The position numbers and the translations under genes are program-made. From assembly GCA_041751875.1 (NCBI GenBank), contig JBGSIC010000013.1:186001-250000 (forward strand): a DNA stretch of 64,000 nucleotides, in the 5' to 3' direction. This document shows, in pieces, positions 43,259-52,070 of the stretch. Origin of the DNA: JBGSIC01 sp041751875 (lineage in GTDB: Bacteria; Bdellovibrionota; FAC87; UBA2466; JACKAF01). Every line of letters begins with the position of its first letter. Within the stretch, counting starts at the first letter, position 1. The notes under the pieces are model-generated. The model did not search any database and was not told where the DNA came from. It was given only the letters and a program-made list of their open reading frames with translations.

Positions 43259-44932
43259 ATGGCAACTTGGGTAATCGCTCTCCTCTTGGGAGCTGTTTAT
43301 TTAATCGCTTACCGTGTGTACGGCAGGCGGGTGAGTAAACTCTTAGTCCTGCACAAAAAAACCAAGACACCGGCCGATCGTTTCAACGACGGTTACGATT
43401 TTGTGCCCACGCGTAAGTCCATTTTACTCGCCCAACATTTTTCCAGTATCGCAGCGGCCGGTCCCATTGTCGGACCTATCGCCGCAGGACTCGCGTTTGG
43501 TTGGGGGCCCACCCTTCTCTGGATTATCTTTGGAAGTATTTTTATCGGCGCCTCACACGATCTCTGCGCGCTTGTAGCTTCCGTAAAAAACGATGCGCGC
43601 AGTGTACCGGAACTCGCGAAATCCTACTTAGGCCCTACCGGATACAAACTCTCCTTGGGATTTATCTGGCTGTGCCTCGTGTACGTGATTATCGCTTTTA
43701 CCGATGTCACCGCCCAACAGTTTGTAGCGAAAGAGGAATGGGGCGGAAAGTTGCACGAGATCGGGGGAGGCGTTGCAACCTCCAGTATTCTCTATCTCAT
43801 TCTTTCGATTGTGTTGGGCTTGTCTTTAGACAAACTAAAACTTCCGCTTTCCATTGCGACCGTTATTTTTCTTCCCCTTCTTTTGGGCATTATTATTTTT
43901 GGTCAGAGCTTTCCCATTACGTTTAATGTCGCAAACCCCGTGATGGTGTGGGGTGTGTTTATTTTGGTTTACTGCGGCTTTGCTTCGCTCATGCCCATGT
44001 GGCTACTCTTACAACCCCGCGGGTATTTGGGCGGTTACTTTCTCTATTCTATTTTGATTGTGGGAGCGCTCGGTCTTCTTTTTGGCGGCAAAACGATTGA
44101 ATACCCCATGTATCTCGGCGCTATTTCCGCTAAGGGCGATCTCATTTTTCCGTTTCTCTTTATTACGGTAGCTTGCGGAGCGTGCAGCGGCTTTCACGGA
44201 CTGGTGTGTTCGGGAACCACTTCCAAACAACTTAAGCATGAAACCGATGCGCCTCTCATCGGCTACGGCGGCATGCTACTCGAAGGCGTGGTCGCGGTCT
44301 TAGCACTCACTACCGTCATGATTTGGCCCACCGGTTCGGACATTCTTTCCAGAAGTCCCAGTGAAATTTACGCCACAGGGATTGCGCAGTTCACGCACGC
44401 GGTTTTTGGTTTAGATAGGGAATGGGGTCTGACATTTGGCATGCTCGCCTTTGCGACGTTTGTGTACGACACGCTGGACGTCGCCACTCGCTTGGGACGC
44501 TATTTACTTGAAGAACTCTTTGGCATTCCCGGTTGGACCGGAAGACTGGTGGCGACCTGTGCGACTTTGGGTCTGCCGTTTCTCTATTTGGTTGTGTCGC
44601 CCTCCTTGGTGATTGCCGGTAAACCTACCCCGCTTTGGGCGTTTACGTGGCCTCTCTTTGGTTCGAGTAACCAACTTCTAGCGGCCTTGACTTTGCTTCT
44701 GATGATTGTGTGGCTGAAGAAAAACAACATGAAGTACCGCTGGGTTTTGTGGCCGGCAGTCTTTATGTTTATTACCGCTTCGGTCGCGCTTTTTATGCAA
44801 GCCTCGCGCGCCGCAGACACCTTCAACACCATGGGTACGCCGGCTCTTTTAAACCTGGTCATCACCTCTTCCCTGCTTGTGCTTAGCGTGGTCTTTGGCT
44901 TTCACTGCGTAAGAGCGGCTAGAAACGCATAG
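43259..44932 (+). CDS. cstA: CstA-family peptide/pyruvate transporter
   Basis: The 557-residue protein is a carbon-starvation CstA homologue with about sixteen hydrophobic segments. Signature blocks are FVPTRKSILLAQHFSSIAAA, GPIVGPIAAGLAFGWGP, GASHDLCALVAS and later GACSGFHGLVCSGTTSKQLK. It is shorter than E. coli CstA (about 700), as in the compact subgroup. CstA relatives import peptides or pyruvate. AAGG lies just before the ATG. It is divergent from the delta-60 gene and is followed by an intergenic palindromic repeat. Confidence 0.93.
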   Translation: MATWVIALLLGAVYLIAYRVYGRRVSKLLVLHKKTKTPADRFNDGYDFVPTRKSILLAQHFSSIAAAGPIVGPIAAGLAFGWGPTLLWIIFGSIFIGASHDLCALVASVKNDARSVPELAKSYLGPTGYKLSLGFIWLCLVYVIIAFTDVTAQQFVAKEEWGGKLHEIGGGVATSSILYLILSIVLGLSLDKLKLPLSIATVIFLPLLLGIIIFGQSFPITFNVANPVMVWGVFILVYCGFASLMPMWLLLQPRGYLGGYFLYSILIVGALGLLFGGKTIEYPMYLGAISAKGDLIFPFLFITVACGACSGFHGLVCSGTTSKQLKHETDAPLIGYGGMLLEGVVAVLALTTVMIWPTGSDILSRSPSEIYATGIAQFTHAVFGLDREWGLTFGMLAFATFVYDTLDVATRLGRYLLEELFGIPGWTGRLVATCATLGLPFLYLVVSPSLVIAGKPTPLWAFTWPLFGSSNQLLAALTLLLMIVWLKKNNMKYRWVLWPAVFMFITASVALFMQASRAADTFNTMGTPALLNLVITSSLLVLSVVFGFHCVRAARNA

Positions 44933-44934
44933 GG

Positions 44935-44964
44935 ATTGCTTCGCCCCCTTCGTGGGCTCGCAAT
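44935..44964. repeat. Palindromic intergenic repeat with CGCAATGACAG tag
   Basis: ATTGC (44935-44939) and GCAAT (44960-44964) pair, enclosing GCCC (44943-44946) and GGGC (44954-44957) around a short loop; CAATGACAGT follows. The same TCGCAATGACAGT tag occurs at about 35783-35795 beside the tRNA-Asp. It has the look of a dispersed REP-type element. Confidence 0.65.
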
Positions 44965-45220
44965 GACAGTCGCCTTCTCATTTTTGTCGTTTCAACATTG
45001 AGACAAACCCGCTCTGGTGGCGGATTTCGTGCCTAAATGCGGTTCAAAATGACTGGCACGCGCGTTGCTCTACCAAGCATCATGAGCATGAAACAAAAAG
45101 CCGTTGGCTTGTTAGTAAGCGTTCTTAGAAAACTCATTGACCGGGTACCCACTCCGGAATTCGATGCGAGCGGCATCCTGGAAGGGGCCTTCGTCGAACT
45201 GGCGGGAAGGAGAAATCATC

Positions 45221-45448
45221 GTGGCATTGATGATCATGTCCTCTAGGCTCTGTGCTGCAGCAGCCGGTGCCGCCATGTACGCGGAGAAAGATCGCGCACG
45301 TCGCGAAGCCCGCGCACTGACCCATCAGTCACAGCAGCCACAACGAAAAACAAATACATCTTATGTGTGGGGACTTCTTTTAATCCCGTTTCACGCCCTT
45401 TCCGATTTTTTGAGTGCAGTCACGTCTTCGGGGGCGCGTTTAGGATAA
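45221..45448 (+). CDS. Small membrane protein (tentative)
   Basis: A GTG at 45221 has AAGGAG eight bases upstream and opens a 75-residue frame. It has a hydrophobic N-terminus (ALMIMSSRLCAAAAGAAMYA) with a possible lipobox cysteine, a basic middle, and a second hydrophobic stretch (VWGLLLIPFHALSDFL). A strong hairpin terminator follows at 45482-45510. No family is recognised, and the upstream part of the frame (from 45137) looks non-coding. The 288 bases before it (44933-45220) hold only the palindromic repeat. Confidence 0.42.
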   Translation: MALMIMSSRLCAAAAGAAMYAEKDRARREARALTHQSQQPQRKTNTSYVWGLLLIPFHALSDFLSAVTSSGARLG

Positions 45449-45481
45449 CGTTTTGAGGCTCGTTGGGAGCTCAAAGTAACT

Positions 45482-45510
45482 GGGCCCCTCTGACAATGTC
45501 AGAGAGGCCC
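45482..45510 (+). terminator. Strong hairpin, likely terminator
   Basis: GGGCC-C-CTCTGAC and GTCAGAG-A-GGCCC form twelve pairs around one C-A mismatch with an AAT loop (45482-45510). GGTTTCT follows, a weak T-run on the plus strand. Confidence 0.7.
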
Positions 45511-45745
45511 GGTTTCTAGGAAGAGAAACTTTTGGGCTACGGGAGCCCTGCTTTCAACCTAGGTGAGCTCGGCAAAAACCGTCAAGGCTTGAGTGCGGCG
45601 CTGAATAAGGTTTTTGGCCATACACATAGGGTCAAATTTTTGTAGGGAGAGTGGAAGTGGCCCTAGGCCATGCATTTGTATGCCACTGACACAAAACAGT
45701 GCGACGGCACCGTATATGCAGACTATGAAAGAGAGAGGAGTCTGC

Positions 45746-45979
45746 ATGAAAAAGAATAAAAAATTTAGTATCCCGTTGAAAAACAGAATGGAAATTCCCA
45801 TGCGTCTGGTTTGCGACGCCAAAAGTGACCCCAGCGGCGGACCGATTGAGGATCTCAACGGAGTGCCTATCCCAGCTGAGCTCTTAGACGTGAAAAAGTC
45901 GCCTGAGACAGACGAGCCGCTGGCTTTCCCTTCTGGGATGAAGTCCTGTACGCACTACAGTTCCACGCAAATTGTTTGA
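45746..45979 (+). CDS. Small protein of unknown function (77 residues)
   Basis: The ATG at 45746 has AGGAG six bases upstream, a good match. The product is soluble and basic at its start (MKKNKKFSIPLKNRMEIPMR), then proline-rich, with two cysteines (VCDA and SCTH). There is no signal peptide or known domain. It is preceded by a possible terminator and an apparent promoter region, so it is probably transcribed alone. Coding status rests on the ribosome site and uninterrupted frame. Confidence 0.55.
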   Translation: MKKNKKFSIPLKNRMEIPMRLVCDAKSDPSGGPIEDLNGVPIPAELLDVKKSPETDEPLAFPSGMKSCTHYSSTQIV

Positions 45980-46095
45980 ATCACTGGCTTTTAGATCTGA
46001 TGGGCCATAGGGCACGTAACCTGCGCGCGCCTTGACACATCGCCCCATTCCATGGGACTTCATTCGCCATTCGCCTGTTTCATTGGAGGACGACC

Positions 46096-47466
46096 ATGGA
46101 TAACCGACGTCTCTTTATTGCTAGCTGCTTTGCTCTGATTGCCACCTCAATGGCTTTCTCAATTCGGGCAGATATCATTCCGGCTCTTCAGGCCGACTTT
46201 GGTTTTACCGCCGCCCAAATGGGACTCGTGGCGGGCACCGGCCTCTGGGGATTTGCGATTACCATCGTTCTCGGCGGCATGCTCGTGGATCTCTTCGGAA
46301 TGAAGCGCCTTCTCATTTTGGCTTTCTTGGGCCACATCGCCGGAGTGCTCCTTACTATTTTTGCGACAGGTTTTACCTCGCTCTACATCGCCACCCTTTG
46401 TATTGGATTAGCCAACGGTCTGGTGGAAGCAGTGATTAATCCGCTAGCGGCGACCCTTTATCCTGATACCCGAACGAAGCATCTCAACGTGCTTCATGCG
46501 TGGTGGCCGGGAGGTCTTATCATCGGCGGACTGATGAGCTTTGGTCTGACCAAACTCATGGCACTTGATGCCCCTAACGTGTCGCCTGAAGCGTTGACGC
46601 TCGGCTGGCAAATCAAAATGCTTTTTGTTCTTATTCCCACCGCGATTTACGGAATGATGATCCGTAACCAAGTTTTCCCCGAAACGGAACGTGTCACCAG
46701 CGGGGTTTCGTATGCGGAAATGTGGAAAGATTGCGCGCGTCCCCTCTTTTTATTTTTCGTCTTTCTGATGATGCTCACCACGGCGACTGAACTCGGGCCG
46801 GACCAGTGGGTGGGAAATCTTTTACAAAACCTCGTCGGTATTCAGGGCGTTCTCCTTTTGGTCTACACCGCAGGCATCATGTTTGTGATTCGCCAATTTC
46901 TTTCCGGCCAAATTCTCGACATGATGGGCCCCTTGGGAGTCCTTCGTGTAGCGGCCTTTCTCTCCGCCATCGGTCTGTGGGGTTTAAGCAGCGCGAGTAC
47001 GGCATTAGGCGTGTTTGTCGCGGCAACCATTTTCGGCGTGGGTAAAACCTTCTTCTGGCCCACGATGATTGGCGTGGTCAATGAACGCTTTCCCAAAAGC
47101 GGGGCGCTCGGCATGGCGCTGATGGGCGGAGCCGGTATGTTTGCGGCGGGCTTTCTCATGGTGCACGCCATGGGAGCCATTCAAGATCATTACGCCGTCA
47201 AAGCACTCTCAAGTGAAACGCGTGCTTTGGTCGTCAGTGACGGCGGCTTGGACGAGCGCAAAGCGATGGCGGTTACTGATCCCGTCGTAAGAAGAGAAAT
47301 TGAGCTCGCCAAGAAAAGCTCGGCCACGATGACCTACCGTTGGGTAGCCCTCATCCCGGCATTCCTCATGGTCGTGTTTGGTTTCTTGCGTGTGCTCTTA
47401 AGAGTACGCGACGAAAAGACACCGCCCGCACGGCTTATTCAGCGGCTTCAACCTTTAAAATCTTAA
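46096..47466 (+). CDS. MFS transporter, probably for a sugar or polyol
   Basis: The 456-residue protein has about twelve hydrophobic segments and the MFS loop-2 motif GGMLVDLFGMKRLLI. A second-half pattern, SGQILDMMGPLGVLR, echoes it. Helices four and five contain NGLVEAVINPLAATLYPD and HAWWPGGLIIGG, features of the fucose/glucose-type branch. GGAGG is seven bases before the ATG. The Gfo/Idh/MocA oxidoreductase gene follows after ten bases, so the pair probably imports and oxidises a sugar or polyol. The substrate is not defined. A cytoplasmic insertion of about 50 residues precedes the last helix. Confidence 0.88.
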   Translation: MDNRRLFIASCFALIATSMAFSIRADIIPALQADFGFTAAQMGLVAGTGLWGFAITIVLGGMLVDLFGMKRLLILAFLGHIAGVLLTIFATGFTSLYIATLCIGLANGLVEAVINPLAATLYPDTRTKHLNVLHAWWPGGLIIGGLMSFGLTKLMALDAPNVSPEALTLGWQIKMLFVLIPTAIYGMMIRNQVFPETERVTSGVSYAEMWKDCARPLFLFFVFLMMLTTATELGPDQWVGNLLQNLVGIQGVLLLVYTAGIMFVIRQFLSGQILDMMGPLGVLRVAAFLSAIGLWGLSSASTALGVFVAATIFGVGKTFFWPTMIGVVNERFPKSGALGMALMGGAGMFAAGFLMVHAMGAIQDHYAVKALSSETRALVVSDGGLDERKAMAVTDPVVRREIELAKKSSATMTYRWVALIPAFLMVVFGFLRVLLRVRDEKTPPARLIQRLQPLKS

Positions 47467-47476
47467 GGGAACCTTT

Positions 47477-48715
47477 ATGAAAAAACTTCGAGTGGGATTT
47501 GTCGGCGCAGGCTTTATTGCCCAGTTTCACGCCAAAGCGATGACGCAAGTTCCTCAAATGGAACTCACCGGCATTTTGGAAAGAAAGGGAGCAGACGCTC
47601 TTTCCAAGTACGCTCAAGAAAATGACATCGGCCCTGGGAAACTTTTTGCTTCCGTAAAGGAAATGGCTCAACAGGTCGATGCCATTGCGATTTACTGCCC
47701 GAATTTTTGCCGTCTTTCCATCATGGAAGAAATTGTGGCGGCAAAGAAAGAAGGCGCGCCGGTGTACGGTGTTTTGTGCGACAAGCCTTTGGGACGCACA
47801 CTTTCTGAAGCGCGTCGGATGGTCCAGCTTGCGGAAGAAGCCAAGCTTTTAACGGCGTATTTTGAAAATCAGATTCATATGAAGGCGATTCAGATCCAAC
47901 GCCAGCAGCTTGCCACCCAAGCGCGCACGATGGGTCCACTCGCACTGACTCGCTCGGCGGAAGAACACGCCGGTCCGCACATGGCTTGGTTTTGGGATCC
48001 CACCCTTCAAGGCGGCGGCGTCTTAAGTGATATGGGTTGCCACAGTATCGCCGTGGGTTGGTACACGCTGACTCCCATTGATAAAAAGCTTACCTTTCTC
48101 GAACCTCAAACGGTGAGCTGCGAACTGGGGCTATTAAAGTGGGGCCAGCCCAAGTACCGGGAACAGCTTCTTAAGAAGTTTGGCGTAGATTATTCGAAAA
48201 CACCCGCGGAAGATTTCGCTACCGGTGTGGTGACTTTTAAGAATCCCGACACACAACAAAAAGTGAAAGCCCAGTTCACAGATTCTTGGATGTTTGAAAA
48301 ACAAGGATTGCGGTTGTCGATGGACGGCATGGGCCCAGGCTACGCGTTTGATATCAATACGCTGCAATCCCCGCTTTCTATTTTTATTGGCGATGAAGCG
48401 GCAGCCGCCATTGAAGATTCCGAACTGGCGCTGGAGAAATCTACCGCTAGCCGCGGCCTTTTGTCTGTGCAAACCAATGAGTCGGACCTCTATGGGTATG
48501 TGGATGAAAACCTAGACTGCGCACAAAGATTCTTGCGCGGCGAGCACGCGCTATTGCCCTTCTCGTACGGGCTACAAATCACCAAACTCGTGATGGCAGC
48601 CTACATGTCGTCAGAGCAGAAAAGGACCATCGATCTGCAAGACCCTCAAGTCTGTGAAGACCTAGAAACCTACGTACCGCTGATTCAACAGGGACGTGGT
48701 TCGGAAGTGTTGTGA
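47477..48715 (+). CDS. Gfo/Idh/MocA-family oxidoreductase
   Basis: The 412-residue enzyme has an N-terminal NAD(P)-binding Rossmann domain with GFVGAGFIAQFHAKA and the catalytic-lysine motif VLCDKPLGRT. The C-terminal domain carries GGGVLSDMGCHSI, which aligns with the substrate-binding D-x-G-x-H region of the family. Members oxidise sugars or inositols. It is co-transcribed with the MFS gene upstream, ten bases away. No other catabolic genes follow, so this is a two-gene unit and the pathway remains open. Confidence 0.92.
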   Translation: MKKLRVGFVGAGFIAQFHAKAMTQVPQMELTGILERKGADALSKYAQENDIGPGKLFASVKEMAQQVDAIAIYCPNFCRLSIMEEIVAAKKEGAPVYGVLCDKPLGRTLSEARRMVQLAEEAKLLTAYFENQIHMKAIQIQRQQLATQARTMGPLALTRSAEEHAGPHMAWFWDPTLQGGGVLSDMGCHSIAVGWYTLTPIDKKLTFLEPQTVSCELGLLKWGQPKYREQLLKKFGVDYSKTPAEDFATGVVTFKNPDTQQKVKAQFTDSWMFEKQGLRLSMDGMGPGYAFDINTLQSPLSIFIGDEAAAAIEDSELALEKSTASRGLLSVQTNESDLYGYVDENLDCAQRFLRGEHALLPFSYGLQITKLVMAAYMSSEQKRTIDLQDPQVCEDLETYVPLIQQGRGSEVL

Positions 48716-48885
48716 GCACATCTTGTAGGTAGTTCTGAAGCGGTTCATCGCGATATTTTCGATGGGACGGGGACGCACAATTGAGGCCCCGGAGGCGGGC
48801 CCCTAAGAACGAAACCTCTTGCCCACTGTTGCAAATGCTGCTTAGGCTTAAAAGGTCTGGGTTGTTTTTTTTGTTTGGGGGTTAC

Positions 48886-48993
48886 ATGAAGTATCTGTTT
48901 TTTGCTCTATTTCTTATACTTGCGAGCCATGCCTGGGGCGAAGGCTTTTTTGACCAAAAAGACGCCTTCAGCGTTGCTACCTGCCGGAAATAG
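48886..48993 (+). CDS. Short secreted peptide or truncated exported protein
   Basis: The ATG at 48886 follows GGGGGTTAC, a good ribosome site. It encodes 35 residues: a textbook signal peptide (MKYLFFALFLILASHAWG) and a 17-residue mature part ending in VATCRK. It is either a true short secreted peptide or the 5' end of a gene cut by a nonsense or frameshift change; no continuation is obvious in other frames before 49036. Confidence 0.45.
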   Translation: MKYLFFALFLILASHAWGEGFFDQKDAFSVATCRK

Positions 48994-49035
48994 GTTTTCG
49001 TTGACCCACCTGCGACGGCGAGGTAACTGCAGCTC

Positions 49036-49704
49036 ATGCTTGATTTATTCAAACCCAAGAGCCTGGATGCTCTAGCGGTCCGTTACGGCACCGACAAGAG
49101 CCATAAAGCTCACAATTTTGCGCAGTTCTATGATTTTTATTTCTCCTCCCTGCGCGATAAGCCATTGCGCTTTTTAGAAATCGGCTTAGGACGAGGCTCA
49201 TCGCTTCGCATGTGGCGGCGTTATTTTAAGAATGCCAAACTGTTTGCCATTGAGGCCGAAGCCCGGCGCGCACGTTACCGTTTTTTCGGAGCCAATGTTT
49301 TTATAGGGCGTCAGGAAGACCGGGAATTCATGGGCGCTGTGGCGGGAGAAATTGCCCCGCTGGATATCATTGTAGACGATGGTTCCCATCGCGTGGACGA
49401 CCAGCAGAACACATTGGGATTCTTATTTCCCTTCTTAAAGCCAGGTGGCTATTACATCTTGGAAGACATCCACACGTCTTACCCGGATCCTTCGGCGGAC
49501 TACGGTCTTCTTCCCGACGGCAGTAACTCCACGCACCAAATGCTTTTGGACTTTAAGAAAACGGGCCAATTTAAAAGCCCGCACGCCCCTCAAGAAGAAC
49601 TCGACTATCTTTCCTCTCAGGTCACCCTTTGTGAGGTGTTTGAGCACGAAGATAAAAGTAAGCATCTCACCAGCATTTTGCGCAAACGAGACGTCGTTCA
49701 GTAA
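49036..49704 (+). CDS. SAM-dependent methyltransferase, MycE-like
   Basis: The 222-residue protein opens with LAVRYGTDKSHKAHNFAQFY, typical of the MycE/TylE-type sugar O-methyltransferases and their relatives. RFLEIGLGRGSSLRMWRRYF is the SAM loop, DIIVDDGSHRVDDQ the metal-binding and catalytic region with adjacent aspartates and a histidine, and LKPGGYYILEDIHTSY the following strand. The target is likely a sugar or small molecule. Another methyltransferase gene starts eight bases after its stop codon, giving a two-gene unit. Confidence 0.85.
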   Translation: MLDLFKPKSLDALAVRYGTDKSHKAHNFAQFYDFYFSSLRDKPLRFLEIGLGRGSSLRMWRRYFKNAKLFAIEAEARRARYRFFGANVFIGRQEDREFMGAVAGEIAPLDIIVDDGSHRVDDQQNTLGFLFPFLKPGGYYILEDIHTSYPDPSADYGLLPDGSNSTHQMLLDFKKTGQFKSPHAPQEELDYLSSQVTLCEVFEHEDKSKHLTSILRKRDVVQ

Positions 49705-49712
49705 AGGTCGCT

Positions 49713-50459
49713 ATGACCGAGTTTAAGGATCACTTCTCTCAGCACGCCTCGGCCTACGCCACTTTCCGTCCGCTTTCGCCCGTCAAACTCTTTGAGTACC
49801 TTGTGTCTTTGGCACCGGCTAAGAGAGTGGCGTGGGATGTGGGTACGGGAAATGGTCAAGCCGCTCTGGCTCTAGCAAATTATTTTGAGAAGGTGATCGC
49901 AACGGATGCGAGCGCGGAACAAATTAACAATGCACCTGTTCATGCGAAAGTTATCTACAAAGTGATGCCTGCGGAAAATGCCTGCTCCATTTTGGAAGAG
50001 GTAGATCTCATCACCGTTGCCCAAGCGATACATTGGTTTAACTTCGACGCCTTTTATGCGGAAGTAAAAAGGGTTACTGCTCCCCAAGCGGTCATTGCCG
50101 CGTGGTCGTATGAGTTAGCCTCGGTAGAACCGAGTATCGATGCGGTAGTGAAGGAATACTATGACGTCACCCTCAAAGACTACTGGCCCCCGGAACGCCA
50201 TTGGGTCGATGAAGGCTACGCCACTCTGCCGTTTCCCTTCAAGGAAATCAGCGCGCCACCATTCAGCATGACGGATGAGCGCAATCTCTCGGAATGGACT
50301 GGCTATTTATTTACTTGGTCCGCGACCCAGAAAGCCATCAAGGCAGTCGGCCCGGAGATCTTCAAGCAGGTCGAAAAGAAACTCGCCGGAGTCTGGGGGG
50401 ACCCACTTCAAAAGAAGCGTGTGAGTTGGCCCCTCGCCCTGCGCGTCGGCTACGTTTAA
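49713..50459 (+). CDS. Class I SAM-dependent methyltransferase (UbiE/Tam-like)
   Basis: The 248-residue protein contains VAWDVGTGNGQAALAL (SAM loop), VIATDASAEQI (acidic ribose contact) and ITVAQAIHWFNFDAFYAE, the last a mark of the Tam/ubiquinone-type branch. The C-terminal part is that of small-molecule methyltransferases. The substrate is not known. It follows the MycE-like gene by eight bases and is probably co-transcribed. Confidence 0.87.
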   Translation: MTEFKDHFSQHASAYATFRPLSPVKLFEYLVSLAPAKRVAWDVGTGNGQAALALANYFEKVIATDASAEQINNAPVHAKVIYKVMPAENACSILEEVDLITVAQAIHWFNFDAFYAEVKRVTAPQAVIAAWSYELASVEPSIDAVVKEYYDVTLKDYWPPERHWVDEGYATLPFPFKEISAPPFSMTDERNLSEWTGYLFTWSATQKAIKAVGPEIFKQVEKKLAGVWGDPLQKKRVSWPLALRVGYV

Positions 50460-50562
50460 CTTCTTTCACCGAACTCATCTATAAATTCTCCTTTCATATC
50501 ATTGGGCATGTGCCTTGCATCCTTAAGGAAGCGTCACCGTTTTCAACGAAAGGAAATGATTT

Positions 50563-51027
50563 ATGAACGCTTCTCAACGCAGCTTAAACACAGAGACGCA
50601 ACGCAAGCCGCAATCAACTCCCCCCTCTCGAAATGCTTCCCAGCAGTGGAAAGAGGAGCCCAGCGACGCTCAAAACAAAAAAAGCGATTCCGAAGAGAAA
50701 GATAACCAAGGGTCCGGTTCGCAAAAAGTGAAGCTGACCAAAAGCGTCGAAAAGATTACAAGAGCCGTCGGATGTGCCGCAAAAGATCTGGAACGGGAGA
50801 CATACCGAAGGGTTTCGGGGACAGTCGAAAAGTTTGCTGACCGCGTTCAAGCTTTCTCGGAAAAAGTTTCCGATGCTTCGCCCGCCGAATGGCTAGGGAT
50901 GATTAAGAATTATTCAAAAGGCCATACCAAAACATTGTATCTGGGGATGTTTCTACTTGGGTTGGGTGCCGCGAGCCTCATAGAGGGCGGCATGAAACAG
51001 CTTAATACTAAGGAGAAAAACCAGTGA
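50563..51027 (+). CDS. Membrane-anchored helical protein (first gene of envelope-stress-type operon)
   Basis: The 154-residue protein has a polar, disordered N-terminus (Ser, Gln, Lys and Glu rich to about residue 50). A long amphipathic helix follows (SVEKITRAVGCAAKDLE and onward), then one hydrophobic segment (LYLGMFLLGLGAASLI). AAAGGAAA precedes the ATG. Its stop overlaps the next gene's ATG (ATGA). The plan recalls ElaB/YqjD-type proteins, without firm homology. It probably binds the inner membrane next to its operon partners. Confidence 0.68.
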   Translation: MNASQRSLNTETQRKPQSTPPSRNASQQWKEEPSDAQNKKSDSEEKDNQGSGSQKVKLTKSVEKITRAVGCAAKDLERETYRRVSGTVEKFADRVQAFSEKVSDASPAEWLGMIKNYSKGHTKTLYLGMFLLGLGAASLIEGGMKQLNTKEKNQ

Positions 51028-51476
51028 AGAATGTTGCTCAAAGGACTATCGGGGAGGTTCCTCAGCCTGAACCCTCTTTGGCCGAACTGCTTTCTCAACT
51101 GCGCGACGAAGCCGTTGAACTGGTTCGAAATGAACTACAGCTCGCCAAGCTGGAGTTAACCGAATCAGTTCAGACGGCTGGTCGTTCTTTTCTTGCGATG
51201 AACGCAGGCCTTGTGGTGAGTTTCATGGGCGCAAACCTTCTCACGGTTGCCGCAGCTATTGCGCTAACGGGTGTGTTTTTCGCCATGGGAGCCGGACTGA
51301 TTGTCGCCGCCTTTATCGGATTTCTCGTTTCGGGTGCCATCTTGGTAATGATAGGCCTGTCCGTCTTTAAAAAGCAGAAAGAACAATTATCGGAGCAGCC
51401 CAAGGTTGCAGAAAACACTATTCAAACTTTGAAGGAGAACAAGCAATGGATTCAAGAGAAAACGACAAACAATTAA
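51024..51476 (+). CDS. Phage-holin-like (PF07332-type) membrane protein
   Basis: The 150-residue product has an N-terminal amphipathic helix (LLSQLRDEAVELVRNELQLA, then KLELTESV) and two hydrophobic helices around residues 58-80 and 88-112. This is the pattern of the putative actinobacteriophage holin superfamily III, better known from chromosomal YqjE-like proteins. It overlaps the gene upstream by four bases and the one downstream by 31, so the three proteins are made together. No lysis genes are nearby, so a holin role is unlikely. Confidence 0.8.
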   Translation: MKNVAQRTIGEVPQPEPSLAELLSQLRDEAVELVRNELQLAKLELTESVQTAGRSFLAMNAGLVVSFMGANLLTVAAAIALTGVFFAMGAGLIVAAFIGFLVSGAILVMIGLSVFKKQKEQLSEQPKVAENTIQTLKENKQWIQEKTTNN

Positions 51477-52063
51477 ATCGAGTTAAAACAGGAAACATTG
51501 AGTCGGCCATCCGTGAAAATCGGGACCAAATGGATCACACACTCAATGCGATTGGGGAGAAACTCAATCCTGTCCGTTTAATTAGCTCAATTAAAGATCA
51601 AACAAAGGAAAAGGTACATCAAATGGGATCAGCAATCAGTTCAGTCTCCAAATCCACCGGTCATAAAGTTAAAGAAGGCTACGATAAATCTCTTGAGGAA
51701 ACCAAAGATTTTGTCGCCGCGCATCCGCTTCTCATTGCGGCAGGAGCGCTGGGCGCCGGCGTAATCATGGGTTATCTTCTCAACCAGAAGAAAGACTCAA
51801 TCGGCGGAATGCGCCTCGCTCAGAAAGGCGAAGGACTTTTTAACAAAGGGAAAGATCTTGTCCGCAGCGGTGTGGAGAAAATTAATGAAATGGCCTCCGA
51901 AGCAAAGGATGAAGCGCATTCAGACAGTGAGATGGGGTTTGAGAGAAACGGATCCGCCTCCTTCTCAGCCAAAGAAGACGCCAGCGCTGGTCTTGATAAG
52001 AGTGTAGATTCTCCGGCAAAAGGGTGGGACGTAGCGCCCCAAGCCTCGCGCCAAACAAATTAG
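51446..52063 (+). CDS. DUF3618/DUF883-like membrane-anchored protein
   Basis: The 205-residue protein opens with IESAIRENRDQMDHTLNAIG, the DUF3618 motif. A long helix rich in Lys and Ser follows, then one hydrophobic segment with a glycine-zipper-like run (LLIAAGALGAGVIMGYLL). A polar acidic tail of about 90 residues ends it. AAGGAG is eight bases before the ATG. The operon order (anchor protein, PF07332, DUF3618) is common in proteobacterial chromosomes and often stress-linked. It is convergent with the exported protein gene at 52071. Confidence 0.8.
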   Translation: MDSRENDKQLNRVKTGNIESAIRENRDQMDHTLNAIGEKLNPVRLISSIKDQTKEKVHQMGSAISSVSKSTGHKVKEGYDKSLEETKDFVAAHPLLIAAGALGAGVIMGYLLNQKKDSIGGMRLAQKGEGLFNKGKDLVRSGVEKINEMASEAKDEAHSDSEMGFERNGSASFSAKEDASAGLDKSVDSPAKGWDVAPQASRQTN

Positions 52064-52070
52064 CCTGAGC

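Noticed and set aside
44009..44239. Minus-strand frame opposite cstA
   Set aside because: Shadow of a well-supported transporter gene; Lys/Arg/Ser-rich with no start signal.
45037..45246. Plus-strand frame overlapping the small membrane protein candidate
   Set aside because: No ribosome site, no domain, and it overlaps the better-supported start at 45221.
51024..51476. Prophage lysis gene (holin)
   Set aside because: The match is to the chromosomal PF07332 type in an operon with a DUF3618 protein; no endolysin or phage structural genes are nearby.
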